Below, piece after piece: positions 45,750 through 58,100 of a stretch of DNA of 64,000 bases; position 1 is the stretch's first letter; the number at the start of each line of letters is the position of its first letter. Location: assembly GCF_016808095.1 (NCBI RefSeq), contig NC_068973.1:24842077-24906076 (forward strand), given 5' to 3'. Made by a program: the position numbers and the translations under genes. The notes below the pieces were generated by a model. It saw nothing but the letters and a program-made list of their open reading frames with translations. It searched no databases and was not told the origin of the DNA. Source of the stretch: Vigna angularis. Lineage: Eukaryota; Streptophyta; Magnoliopsida; Fabales; Fabaceae.

Positions 45750-45768
45750 ATCTCCCCTTTTTTGATGA
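45750..45768 (-). promoter_or_regulatory. Polypurine tract of the inner element
   Basis: Minus strand AAAAAAGGGGAGAT lies directly before the LTR start TGTTGAGATT, as required for plus-strand priming. Confidence 0.8.
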
Positions 45769-46917
45769 TGCACAACCATTATTAATAAACAACAATGTTG
45801 TACAAATCAAATCATATCATGTTAAAATGTATCAGTGCAAATGATTAGCAAATGATAAAAATGTATCAGAGCAAACGTTTTTAGATATACTCATTTGATT
45901 CAGCTCACAAAAATATATCATTCATATCAAAACATATCAGAGCAAACAGAATATATCAAAGTATTCTCCTAGCATTATCCAATATTATCAGAGTATTCTC
46001 CCAGCATTCTCCCCCTTTATGCATTAGCAAAAAAGGTATGCCTTATGATAATGATATGTTGACAAACAGTTATTCAGAGATGCATCGGTAAATCATATTA
46101 ATCAAACAATGATGTTTCCCCTGTCATACATAATCACATGATAAAGATATAATCTCCCCCTAAAGTGTAGGCATGTGAAATTATCTTAAAATCCTATGCA
46201 ATGCTCCCCCTGCCATTATGCATGTTTTATAATCTAAACCCAAATGCACAATGCAGTTTTCATAAAAAGTAATGTCAGAGCATATATATAAGCATGTGAC
46301 AGAATTGTATCAAGACAGAAATTGTGCAAACACATCATTGTAGCATAGATACAATTTCAATCAACAATCTCAATATTATCTCAAGTAATTTCAAACAATT
46401 ATAGAACAAAGATATATTGAAACATGAAACAATCAACAGTATATGATCAATAAGCAGAATAACCAAATTCCAAATTATGGAATATATAACCCTTGTTAAT
46501 CAGTAATCGATTGATCCACTGTTGCAATCGACTTCATTGCTTTCCAATTGAATTGTATCTCTAGTAGTTAATCTAGAAGCAATGTTCCTGCAAAACCTTT
46601 GAAGATCTTTCCAGATCAAGCATTTTAGAATCATTTTAATACAGGAAATGATACAGGTATAATCTGTGTATGTAAATGTATGAGTGCAATGATAAATAGT
46701 AAATCAATCAACTTCATACACCACACAATCGATTTAAATCAGACATAAACAGATACTCAATTTAAAACAAACTCTGATTTCATTGATATGAAATATGATT
46801 ACAATCAGATGAACACAACAAAGATAACGGCTTATAAAGCCTACTACAAAAGACACATTCAAAACATCTAAGCAAACAAACTGAAGCAAACAACTAAGAT
46901 AGACATTCCTTGTAACC
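45769..46917. other. Untranslated stretch of the inner element
   Basis: AT-rich with no coding signal; this is where pol would be expected in a complete copia element but nothing is found. Several TATCAGAGCAAA-type phrases recur at 45830-46010, and similar phrases appear in the outer element near 54390 and 59535. Confidence 0.6.
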
Positions 46918-47985
46918 CTATTCTGAGTCAGATGTTTTCATAGTGTCCTCATTAGAAGTGATGTATTCTCTTCGTTGTTGAGAATCATTAAATCTTCCTT
47001 CAAAATTATTGAATTTTTCATTCAAAATTCTGAATTGTTTAGTAGCAAATCTCTCAAAATTTGTCTCAGGAATAAAATTTATACGTTCTGCATTAATTGC
47101 TGGAGTACTTCCTGAACTATAGGACAAGTTTTCTTCACCTTTAAAACACCAGCATTTAATTGTCTTCACTAAACCAAGAGAGGCAATAGTGTTTCAGTTT
47201 ATCACATTAGTGCCACAGCAAGAGCATCTTTGCTCACCATTTACATTTACTCCTTAAATTTTAAGAACTTTGCTTATGAAGACTGCATATGGTAGATAGT
47301 GAGATTTCTTGATTACAACATTCATCATATGATTTTTTATCACCTCTACCCAATTCGTTGGAATATTGTTCTTGATGGCATGCAGTAGGTATACATCTTC
47401 AGTGGTCATTCTGTCTCGAGTCAATCTTCTAGGTAAGATCACCCATGCAAGAAGATAAGTAATAATTTTCTCCTCTATCTTTAACCCTTCAAGTACAAAG
47501 AGTCTCTCAATTGGATATCTTCTAGTTAATCTCAGCCAGCTCATGTAAAGGTCTCTTTTCCTCAAAGATTGATTAATTTCGAAATTTGGCAAATGAGAAG
47601 ATGCACCTTCTGCTTCTAGTCTAGTAATTAGCATCTAGGTAAAGTTATCAATGTGAATGTCTATCCCTTTCACTCTTGAATGAATATCACCATTAACAAT
47701 ATTCATGTTGTGATAAAAAACTCTCACAAGGTCCGGATACCAGTCGCCTTTCATTTGTACAAATATAGAAAGTCCCTATGTTTCGAACCATTTCGAAAAC
47801 TGAAAGCCCTCCCTTTCAAACATGTTCAAGATCAGACTCTTGGGAGGAACCACAATCTTGACTCGTTCACGGAGAAATCTTTCTCTTGAATCATCATCAC
47901 TAATCCACCCTTCAGAATCAACACCTCTTGTGACTGCCATTTCTTTTCCTTTACTACCTTTGGAGGGTTGAGAAGAAGATGCCAT
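46918..47985 (-). pseudogene. Second ORF of the inner element (putative plant transposon protein domain)
   Basis: The start is the ATG at 47983-47985 (MASSSQPSKGSKGKEM). Blocks in order: GWISDDDSRERFL, KIVVPPKSLILNMFEREGF, then after frame changes DLVRVFYHNMNIVNGDIHSR followed by VKGIDI, MLITRLEAEGASSHLP, YPIERLFVLEGLKIEEKII, DRMTTEDVYLLHAI and NIPTNWVEVIKNHMM, ending FERFATKQF...SNEDTMKTSDSE with a stop at 46918-46920. It aligns throughout with 52622-53740 of the outer element and, more distantly, with the Ty3 ORF at 26327-27538. Frameshifts near 47760 and 47640 break it. Function is unknown. The length is about 355 codons. Confidence 0.8.
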
Positions 47986-48472
47986 CTCATGTAGAGTGCT
48001 TGGAAACATTTCTTCAGTCTAGTACTATTGGAAATATCCTTACTAACCTCACTTAATGCTATCACAGTTCCTAAAAAATGACATAATATAAGGGCGCGAA
48101 CCATAATCACCAAAATACGCTCACACTTAAATTTTCAAATACAGAAAGCCCACTTAACAGAAATATCTAATCGATTTCATTATTTGGAAAGTTGACTACT
48201 GTATGAAAAAAGGTTTTCACAAAACAGAAACATTCACACAGCAACATGTAATAGATTAAGTACTCAATCCAATCGATTAAAAGTCATAAAATTTGTTTTT
48301 ACAGAAAACAATCTCAATCAATCAATCAACAATCATACATTCATTAACCAATCATTCAAACAAATATTATGCATGATGCAATGTGAAAATGATTTTTACC
48401 ACTTGTAGATACTCTTAAGAAATTTGATGTAGTCAAGTTAGCTCATCCTTGAGTTCTGTACTGCTACAGCAG

Positions 48473-50224
48473 CTACTTCTCCTTTCCTGTACAACAGTTA
48501 AAAGGTTTTGACGCTGCTACCCATTTGAATTTGGGTCCTGTCTTGTTAGTAGCAGGAAGTTGTTCCTTGGGAACCCATTTGTACTTTCCCTTTGGAACAC
48601 CAACATTTCTAAAATAGTAGTTTCTTATTGTGTGACCAAGTGTATTGCAGTAAAAGCATGCATTAATAGTAGGTTTACTCAAATCAATAAATTTCTTTAA
48701 GTTTATCCTATTACTTTTAGCCTTGTAATCAATACCTTGTCTATAGATAGCTCTTTCAAATGATCTCAACACAACATCAAGATTTTCTTTACCTTGAGTG
48801 AATTTTGCTAATGTGCTGGTTAAGTACTCAATTTTATCAACATGTAGAGAACAGCTATCACATTCTTTCTCAATAATTTGTACTCCAATCTTTACCGTCT
48901 TTGTAGATTTGAGAGCTTCTTCAAGATCTTTTTTCAGCTTTTCATTATTCTGCACAAGATTGTCAATTTTGTATTCATAATCTCTTCTCTCAGATGATAA
49001 TCGATTGACCTTGTACTGAAGTCGCATGGCCTCTGCATGAACCTCTTGAAATTCATCCAGTAGCATGTGATACTTGACTTCTATTGGTTCATTTTCAAAT
49101 TCTTCATCATTATCATAGTCTGATTATGCAGAGCCTGCCATGAAGCATATATTTGATTATTCTTCATGATCACATTCTTCATCACTGTTTTCCCAAGCAA
49201 TATAGGCTTTCCTCTGCTTCCTGTTCTTGTCTTGAGGATACTTAAAGAATTCTTTCTGCTTGTTCTTCAAGTCTAGACAGTCAGGCTTGAGATGACCATC
49301 ATTTCCACATTCATAACATTAAATAGCATTGCTTCTTGAATTCTTTTTTCCTCCTCTTGAGAAATCTGCATTTTTAGTTGCAGAATTTTTATTTTTCATG
49401 AATCTGCCAAATTTTCTTACCATCATATTCATCATTTCTTTTTCTGGTATATCTGCATCTGAATCAGTTTCAGGTTCATGAATCTTTGTGGCTTTCTGGC
49501 TTGTGGCTTTCTTGCTTGTGGCTTTTAGAGTAATTGATTTCTTCTCTTCAATTTCTTCTTCCTCCTTTAGCGTTCCAAGCTCCAATGCATGTTCTCTGAG
49601 TTTTCCAAACAATGTAGCCATGTTCATGCTAGTAAGATCTCTTGATTCAGATATGTTAGTGACTTTTGGTTGCCAGCTTCTATTGAGGCTTTTCAAGATC
49701 TTTATGTTGATCTCTTCTTTATCAAACACTTTCCTGAGAGCCATGAGGTGGTTGACAATATACGTGAATCTTTTCTGTACCTCATAGATTGTCTCACCAG
49801 CCTTCATTCTAAATAACTCATATTCTTGTACAAGAGAATTCTTTTTAGCCCTTTTTACTTCATTCGTTCCTTCATGTGTCACCTCAAGAACCTCCCACAT
49901 TTCCATGGCAGTTTTGCATTGTGATATCTTGAAAAATTCATCCATGGTTAGTGTAGACGCAATAACATTTCTAGCCTTAACATCATACTGAGCTCTTCGG
50001 TTCTCATCTTGTGTCCACTCAGAAAAGCTTTTCAAAACAATTTTTCCATTTACAACATAAGTTGGCTCAAATGCACTGTTTAGAGTTGCATCCCACACTC
50101 CTTTATCCATGGATTCAAGAAAGATTTGCATCCTAATTTTCCAGAAAGCATAGTTTTCTCCAGCAAATAGTGGTGGTCTATTTCTGGATGCACCTTCACC
50201 AAAGGTTTGAAAATTAAAATCCAT
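48473..50224 (-). pseudogene. gag: Inner element gag (copia type)
   Basis: The frame runs 584 codons from the ATG at 50222-50224. The N-terminal capsid part (UBN2/DUF4219 type) is intact for 301 codons: RPPLFAGENYAFWKIRMQIF, DENRRAQYDVKARNVI, AMEMWEVLEVTHEGTNEVKR, EKEMMNMMVRKFGRFMK. A TAA at 49316-49318 lies just before the zinc knuckle CYECGNDGHLKPDC; two more stops occur near 49120-49150. After these a 197-codon stretch holds a coiled coil (RRDYEYKIDNLVQNNEKLKK) and a second, degenerate knuckle CFYCNTLGHTIRNYYF, ending with GKYKWVPKEQLPATNKTGPK. The protein ends there without fusion to protease or RT, unlike ordinary copia Gag-Pol. Confidence 0.88.
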
Positions 50225-50292
50225 ATTTGAGGATCAATCGATTTAAAGAAAAGTATAATCGACTTGTTTTTCAAATATCTTATGAAAACGAG

Positions 50293-50303
50293 AGCTGGTG
50301 CCA
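50293..50303 (-). promoter_or_regulatory. Primer-binding site of the inner element
   Basis: Minus strand TTGGCACCAGCTCTC lies two bases inside the LTR end TTTTCAACA. It is the same initiator-Met-like variant as in the outer element, with one difference. Confidence 0.7.
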
Positions 50304-50305
50304 AT

Positions 50306-51703
50306 TGTTGAAAATAGAATGACTTAATTTCTCACACCAAGAGGGGGGTTGAATTGGTGAAATATAAAAGTAATGTTTTCTTTAAATATTTTTCACAAAG
50401 TGGATGCCTTTAAAAGCTTTCTTGAAAGGCAAGGAAAAAGATTTGTTTATGCAGCAAAAATATAATCGATTAAGTACAGTAATAAATCTACTGAATAAAA
50501 GAGTGCAGGGATAGAAAGATCAAACGTTGAGTTTTTATACTGGTTCGGCCAAGCCTACATCTAGTATCCTTCCAACCATAGGAAGCCAATGCACTATAAT
50601 GATCAAGGTTTTAACAACAAGGTTTTTATAGCGACCTCACATCAAAAGTATAAAACACCTCTCTAGCCCTCTAATCAAAATATAGACATATACAAATAGA
50701 CTAGTAGCAAGAATCCCCTCTCCTGCAGTCTACACCCTTTGAGTCACCCTCAAAGTCAAGAACAAAGCACACTCTGCTTCTTATAATCACAACAGGGAAC
50801 CTCAATCCAATCTTCACAAGATTGTAGCCTCTCATCTCTCAATTACACCCAATGTGCAGATTTGATCAACCTTTGTAAGTGCAGTTAACTTGCTCTTCAA
50901 GAATCCACAAGGAGATGATCACCACAATGTCTCTTTCTGTAAGTATACACTTTCTACAAAAGATATCACAAAAATGTTAGATTCACAAAAGTTCTTACAA
51001 AAATCAAGTTCGTGTCAATTTATAGATTAACACAATTCTGACACATTTTAAGCGAGTTAGCTACTAATGTTGTCGAATATAACAATTCTGTTATAACAGT
51101 TAGCAACAATCAATGCAATTAATTGAATGTACAATTAATGCAGTCAAATCACATTTAATGCTTAGTCAACATATTTAAAATATAGTCGTTGTACCATTTA
51201 ATTCAAGCATTAACAAAATTTCAAAACTGTAACAGACTTAGTCGAATGCAGGTTGCATGTAATCGACTATGTAACACAGTTAAACAATGTTTTGAGAAAG
51301 TTTCACTTTGAAAATCTCACAGCACACTTTGAAAATGGTTTGTGCAAAGCCACGAGTTTTAATCGACTCACTTCATAATGACGTCGACTTAAAACTGTTG
51401 TTTTGCCACACAATTAAAAGTTCAACATAAGTGCTTGTGGTTTTCCTTTTTTAAAATATCATACATGCATTCACAAATAAAATCAATTATATAGCACAGT
51501 GAAATGCAATGTATCAACACAATCATGTTCTCAATGCTTTAAACAGATTTACACATTGATTAAAACTTACGGCATGTAAGCAATAGAACATGTAACACAT
51601 AAATAGTACATGTGTTATTAATTACGTTGTCATCACAAAAAACTAGAAGCTCTGAGATTGTAGGTTCAGCTAAACCAGTGCTCTCCTATCAACAATCTCA
51701 ACA
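50306..51703 (-). repeat. 5' LTR of the inner element (1398 bp)
   Basis: It begins TGTTGAGATTGTTGATAGGA (minus strand, from 51703) and ends TATTTTCAACA (to 50306). A TATAAAAA box on the minus strand lies near 50538 after CCGAACCAG. Its 3' half resembles the LTR of the outer element (GTGCATTGGCTTCC, GATGTAGGCTTGGCCGAACC, CCCCTCTTGGTGTGAGAAA). Confidence 0.88.
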
Positions 51704-51708
51704 AGCTG

Positions 51709-52148
51709 CATTACAATATGATAAAACAAATGTTAAAACTGAAATACAGATTGTGGAAAAGAAATGTGATAATTGTCCAATACACTTAGAAAGATTAGAT
51801 TACTTAACAAACACTCTAGCTAAATTCACTTAAGGAAAAGATAATCTAGATGTTGTGTTAAGATCTTCAGGTAGAGTAATTAATAGGCAAGGCATTGGCT
51901 ATAAAGCAAAGAGTAATAGGATTAACTCTAAGAAGTTTATTGATCTGAGTTAACCTATCTTAAATGCTTGCTTCTATTGCAATATTATTGGTCTTAATGT
52001 CAAAATTTTCTACTACATAAAGATTGGTGTTCCTAAAGGAAAATATAAGTGGATTCCTAAGGAACAACCCCCTGCAACTAACAAAAAAGGACCCTAGTTT
52101 ATATGGGTACCTCCATCAAAATCGTTTAATTGTTTTGCAGGAAAATGA
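51709..52148 (+). pseudogene. gag: Outer element gag, C-terminal piece
   Basis: Coding resumes after the AGCTG repeat with TEIQIVEKKCDNCPIHLERL and DYLTNTLAKFT, a TAA, then DNLDVVLRSSGR, YKAKSNRINSKKFIDLS, a TAA, LNACFYCNIIG (second knuckle, histidine lost), VPKGKYKWIPKEQPPATNK, and ends FNCFAGK with TGA at 52146-52148. It matches the C-terminal third of the inner gag at the equivalent place. Confidence 0.85.
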
Positions 52149-52621
52149 GCTGCTGAATGATGCCGTATAGTGCTCAAGGATAAACTACAGTTGAACAAAT
52201 CATAAGTTCTTGAGTATCTAAATGTGGTAACCGGAACAACTTATTTCTCATGCATTCATGCATCATAAATATCTGTATGAATGATTGATTATATGCATGA
52301 TTGATGAATGCCTATATGGTTGACTTGTTTGTTTGAAAAATTTAGTTGTATGACTTTTAATCGATTATGTTATGTATGTGTGTTTCTCTGCTTTAAGTAA
52401 AACTTTGTTATGTATAAACTCAATTCTAATAATAATAAAGTAGACTAAATCTCTCTGTTATGCGCTTTGTATGTTTTTTGAAAATTTAAATGGGGTTGAT
52501 TCTGTGAGACTTTTCTTCGCGCCCTTATAAGTAATTGTTTAGAAAATCATTATGTATCATTGATTGCTCTAAGAAAAACCCTAAAAGTTGCATAAGTTTT
52601 TTTCTTGTGAATCTTGTGAAA
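52149..52621. other. Spacer between gag and second ORF
   Basis: About 470 AT-rich bases with no coding signal; the inner element has a spacer of similar length (48472-47986). Confidence 0.6.
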
Positions 52622-53740
52622 ATGGCATCATCCTCTTCGTCCAAACGTGCCAGAAGGGTACCCGCATCTGAAAGAAATGCAAATCCTATAGGATGGATTA
52701 GTGACGGTGCTGCTAGAGAAAGGTTCATGGGGTGGAAAAATGTCAAAAAAGTTGTCCCTCACAAGTCACTTGAATTATCTATGTTCAGATGTGAAGGATT
52801 TATATTCCCGGAAAAACTAATTCATCAACGTCTCTCTACATTTGTTCTGATGAAGGGTGACTGCTATCCAGAACTGGTTAGTGTGTTCTATAACAATATC
52901 AAAGTTATCAATGGTGATATTCATTCACGTGTAAAAGGTGTGGACATCATAATCAATAATGAAACTTGGCTCCGGGTTGCTGTACTCAAAGATGAAGCAT
53001 GCATGTCACATTTACCTAATTCTCTACATAATAGATGGACTATAAAAAAGACAGATGTATAAGGATTGCATGAGGTATCCTACAAGAAAGAAAAAGGTTT
53101 TCTGCATAGGGGATTGAATAAAGAAGAAAAGATGATTACATACATCCTAGATTGGGTACTGTTACTTGGAAGATTTCACTATGACAAGTTAACATTAGAA
53201 GATCTATATTTGTTGAATGTAATTCAATTCAAAATACCAACAAATTGGGTAGCTTTATTCAAGAAACATATGATTGATACATGTATAAACGACTTGCTCA
53301 ACCTACCCTATGGTGTGTTCGTTACTAAAATTCTTACACTTAGTCAAGTGGTTCTTACTAGTGAGACCAAGGTCATATATAACAAAACCAATGAAATTGG
53401 AAAGGAAACATTAACATGTATTGGTTTGAAGAAGACGACCATGGGATAGGTATACAGTGATGAAAAACCTCAAACCAAAGACAAAGATGAGGTATCTGAT
53501 TCTGATAGTGAACCAATCTCCTTCTCTCCCAAATCTGAGTTTGAGAGATTTGGGATACACAGATTTAAGAAAACTTTTAAGAAGACTGGTAAAATGAAGA
53601 AATCCATAATGCGTATGGAGAAGAAAATGGATGAAATCATCAAGAATTATGTGGATAGCTCAACAAAAACAGAGGAATCAACAAATGAGGATGATGTATC
53701 CAGTGAAGAGGATTCCATGGAAATGTCTAAATTAGAATAG
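52622..53740 (+). pseudogene. Second ORF of the outer element (putative plant transposon protein domain)
   Basis: The frame is 373 codons from the ATG at 52622 to the TAG at 53738-53740. It is interrupted only by TAA (53060-53062) and TAG (53447-53449), with no frameshift. Blocks: basic serine-rich start, NPIGWISDGAARERFM, KKVVPHKSLELSMFRCEGF, DCYPELVSVFYNNIKVINGD followed by IHSRVKGVDI, LPNSLHNRW, LHRGLNKEEKMITYILDWV, YDKLTLEDLYLLNVIQFKIP and FFKKHMIDTC-like residues, then an acidic/basic tail. I assign it to the plant transposon protein family because the W...V..K....F/Y-N...S-VKG-V-D-I pattern matches. It is related to the Ty3 ORF at 26327. The role in the element is unknown; it may replace the missing pol region. 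Confidence 0.8.
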
Positions 53741-54412
53741 GGTCTTAGAATTTTATTATGGAGTCCATTTTATATCTTTGTTCTGTATCTGTTTTGGTTT
53801 CATATTTCGTTTTGTTTGGGTTGATGGCATTATATGCCACGTTCTTTTTTATTGTAATCAGTTCTTATTATATGAATGAAATGGAAGTTGATTTCAGTTT
53901 AAATCAATCTGTGTTTTGATGATTATATCTGTAATTGATTGTATAAAACTGATAGTTTTAATCGATTAACACAAATATGTATGTATGCAATTTGACAAAT
54001 TTTATTGTTACATTAACATCATTGCATATTCATACCTAAATTGTATTGTTTACTGTATTGCATTAATACTAAAATTCTTGATCTAGTTGAACCTGAAAGG
54101 TTATGCAGGAACATTGTTGGGTGACTAAGCAAGAATGAAAAATCTACAATACTTTGCAACACGAAATCGATTGAGATGAACCTCTAATCGATTTGGTTTC
54201 GACATTCGGTTTGAAGATTCCAAACTACTGATATCAAATATCTTTAAACCTTGTCTTACCTTCTGTTGATTGTTTATTCAACTTATATCCCTGTGATTAA
54301 TCTGCTATGAATATGTTTTGAGATAATAAGTGATTAAACTGATTTGCTAATATAATAAGTATCAATTTGCTTTAATATAGTGTAATACAAATTGCTCTGA
54401 TAAATTGTTTTT
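53741..54412. other. Untranslated stretch of the outer element
   Basis: T-rich, with no coding signal. It leads to the MULE insertion at 54413 and continues at 59519. Confidence 0.6.
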
Positions 54413-55145
54413 AGGCTTAATACCATTATTGGTCCCAATTTTTGTTAGCTTTGTTCGAAATGGTCCAAATTTTTTTTTGGTTCAATGTAGTCCTAAAGAT
54501 CGTAATTTGTGTTCAATTTAGTCCTTTTTACAAACGTCGGTTAAGTCGTTAACGGCCAAATGTCCAACTATGCAATCAGTGACACATCACGCTTGACATA
54601 TCATCATCATCTCCTACCTCCAGAAACCCTAATTTCGCCCTACACAGAAACCCTAGCCACCACCTAACCCTAACCGCCACCGCTACGCTCACGGCCAGCC
54701 ACCATCTTCGTACCTCAATCATTAGAATTTCGAAACCCCAACCAGATGGTCGCGCCACCACCATCGTTGTTCATCTTCTCCGTCTAGCAACCACCCAAAA
54801 ACACCACCATGATCATCTTCCCCTTCCTCCACCGTCAATCACCATCAACATCTTGTTGCGACAACCATGACCACCGCAACGAGAAAGCGATCCATGCGCG
54901 AGCTCATCGTCTCCGTCAAGTCTTCAACCTGCAAAGGAAAATACAGAGAACAAAAAAGCTAACTAGAGCAGAATCGCCACCGTGAAAGCGCCATTGTCCA
55001 TCAATCTTCATCTTCTTTAGCCATCGTGAAGTTGCTCTTTGAACCTACAAGTAGAAAGAAACCAAATCTCAAAAAAGCAACCACGAGCAAGATTCGCATC
55101 ACGACGCTCCTGCATTTCAAAACCCATTAACTTTTCCTCTCGCGG

Positions 55146-58100
55146 TGTAAGAACCTGTATTTTTGAAGTGGTGGGGACATGGTGGGGACATGGTGGTCAC
55201 CCACCTCTTGCATTATTAGAATGCAATTATTGGTGGTGCATTATTACGGGAAGCTTTGCAAAAGGAGAGGGGCTCATTTTTGGCATGAGGGAGAGCAGCC
55301 AGAGGAAGGGAACCCTTCCTTCCTTCCATTTTCAATTGTTCAAGGAGCACTCAAGGGAAGCAATACTACCGTTTTATATGCGGAGAGGAGGATTGGGGAT
55401 GGGCCTCTTGTGAGAGTGAAGTTGTTGCAGCAAGATCTGGGAGAGGAAGTGGAGAGCTGCTGAAAGTTGCAAGGAGATCTTGATCTGCACGTCTGGGAGG
55501 AGATAGATCCCAAAATTTACAAAGGAAGTCTTCAAGAGGTAAGGGGAGTTCAATTTATTTCATTGATTGTTGAAATAATTTGTATTTGATGCAAATCTGG
55601 GAAGAAGGGGATGAAAATGGGGGTTTCTGGGTTTTCTGGACTCTGGTGCGATTCTGCAGAATTTCTGCAGAACGCGCGTACGTCCAATTTTGGTGAATCA
55701 AAATTGGACGTTCGTCCCAACAGTGCTCGACCAATTAGTGGTCGGCCAAAACTAATATGAGCGTTCAGTTTTGTATTCTCATGTAACGAGAGTCAGCGTT
55801 CGTCCTTGAGTTAGTTAAATATTAGAAATTCGTTAAGATATTATCCAGTGTATTAGAGATGTTAGACGTTCGTACTTAGTTTAGTATTCGCATTGTACAG
55901 ATTGTGAGCGTTCATTATCAATTGGTATTCTAGGTTTCAACTTGAGCGTTCGTCCCTAAATTGACATCCACAGGAAGTAATCTTAGGCGTTCGGTATTGA
56001 GTATTAGTGATTGTAGTCGTTCGTCCTTAATATGGATTTTTAGGTTTGAATCCTGAACGTTCGGTTTTTTGGGTATAAGTGAGCGTTCGGTTTTAAGTTG
56101 CTTATTCTTAAGTTTTGAATCTTGAACGATCGGCCTTGGGGTACTAGTGACTATTGAGCGTTCGGTTAAGTTTTGATTTTTGCACCGTTCGGTTAGCTGC
56201 TGATTTATGTCGTTCGGTCAGAATGGGCTTAATATCGTTCGTCAGGTTTTGATATCATACTGTCCAATTAAGTTGTAAGCATTCGGCCAATACTCCAAAC
56301 GTTCGGCCAGCACTATAAGTGAGCGGCAACGTGATCTAGGCGTTCGGCCAAGACTCTAACGTTCGATCCTTTAATATTCAGATAATGAGTTTCGACCTTA
56401 ACGTTCGTCCCTAGAGCGTTCTGTCCCAAAGTGATCGTTCGTAAGGAACGATCGATCTCGATGATGTTAATCCTCAGGAAGTACTCGTCAGAGGTATTGT
56501 TACGACTATGCTTGATCTTGAGCGTTCGTCCTTTGGGGCTCGGTTTAATAACATTTGGTGTCCTTAGCCAGCGTTCGATCGTTGATGATGATGGATCCCA
56601 GAACGTTCGTCCAGACAGTATCCGAGTTGGAAATAGCGTTCGACAATAATGTATGAATCCGTGGGAGTATTTTGAAACAATTATTGAGAATTGTTGGTTA
56701 TTTCCTTGATCTAATATTGGTTTATTTATACATGTTATTGAGAATATGTATGAATTCGTGATTGAGCACGTTTATTCTGTTGGAGGTGGTACATACACTA
56801 TGTTATTTACTTGTAATTTCGTCTGTCTTCTGAGCATTTTTGCTAGTCTCGCGTGAGACTGAGATTCGAGTGTCACCTTCTTCTGCGCGAGGAGGTGAAT
56901 GTCTCGCCCAATGACTTCGGCTCGTGTTGAGTATAGTGCATCGTTACGCGTAGTATCGATGTTTTTACTCGTTAGTCCTTGAGGAGTCGGGGAGATAGGT
57001 CTGAAGTCGCGATGGAAGACGGCTCGGGTCGCCTGTTATTGAGAGCAGGTTATGACGATGAATTACAAGTAAACGACATTAGTTTATGAAAGACTAGTCT
57101 GCAGCGTCATGTGGGTCGATTTATCATAGGAATTGTTATAGTATATGTAATGGGTTCATGATGTGATACTTCTGGTTATTCATCTTGCATGTTGTGGCTG
57201 TGGTTTCCAACCGTGATGATCGTACTGGTACGGGAGAGATGGTAGTGCAGATAAAGCTGGATTTGGAATAATTCTTCGAGAGATATGGGAAGTAAAACTT
57301 GTTGGGTCTATAGGTAGTAGCGAGCGTTCTTATTAGTGACGTTCGGTCTTGGTGTTATTTATTTTCAGGTAGCGAGCGTTATTAGGTAACGGTTGATCTT
57401 GATGTTAGTTGTTCTCAGGTAGCTAGTGTCCGGTCTTAATTTGATACCCTGAGGTTTAGTTTGATTATGTTCGGTCAGTACTTAGGTGTTCAGCAAAGTA
57501 CTCTAGGCGTTTAACCCAGACTCAAACGTTCGTTATTTTAGTGTTCTGTCTCGTAGTGATTGTTCTTAGAGAGTGATCTTTGTTGATGTTGCTCTGAGGT
57601 TGCAATCATTTATGGGGAGTGACCGGCCTTGATATTCGTTGAGGTAGCGATCGATTAATAAATAGTGATTAGTCGTGATGATGCATGTTTCAGGCAGTGA
57701 TCATTCATAGGTAGTGCTCGGTTTGGATGACGCTTGTCTCAGATAAGGATTGTTAACAGTTAGTGGTCATACGTAGGGAACATCCAGTCTCGATGAGGTT
57801 ACCCTCGGATAGTGTTAAATCCAGTAAAGTGATCAATTAAGCGTTCGTCCGAATGGTATTTAATCTGTGGTACGCGAGATTTGATCTTTGAGCGATCGTT
57901 TGAATAGTGTTCGAAATAATAGTATTTGCTCTAGTAGAGTGCGATGTCTCAGCGTGAAGTCTAAGTGCTTGATCTTGCTTAGCGTTCGGTCTCCTAGTGT
58001 TCGACCTAATGATATCCGGTCTAATAGCGTTTGGTGTCTAGTGTCGAGCCTAAGTGATTAATCTTAACGTTCGTGCAATCAGTATTCGATAAATAGGAAG

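Larger units (their letters stand above)
40896..51703 (-). mobile_element. Inner pol-less LTR retroelement (gag plus second ORF), TSD AGCTG
   Basis: It is flanked by AGCTG at 40891-40895 and 51704-51708. The LTRs begin TGTTGAGATT and end TATTTTCAACA on the minus strand (left copy 40896-45749, enlarged by a CACTA element; right copy 50306-51703). Internal order on the minus strand: PBS 50303-50293, gag 50224-48473, second ORF 47985-46918, untranslated stretch, purine tract 45765-45750. The 4.55-kb internal region has no pol domain. It belongs to the same family as the element it interrupts, in opposite orientation. The two LTRs differ at roughly 7% of sites in the first 245 bases by eye. Confidence 0.88.

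Noticed and set aside
53350..53365. CTTACTAGTG resembling a CACTA tip
   Set aside because: It lies in an uninterrupted reading frame of the second ORF that matches the inner relative; chance match.
55039..55463. Overlapping open frames near the start of the long solo LTR
   Set aside because: They cross the MULE/LTR boundary at 55146, so cannot be one gene; no known domain.
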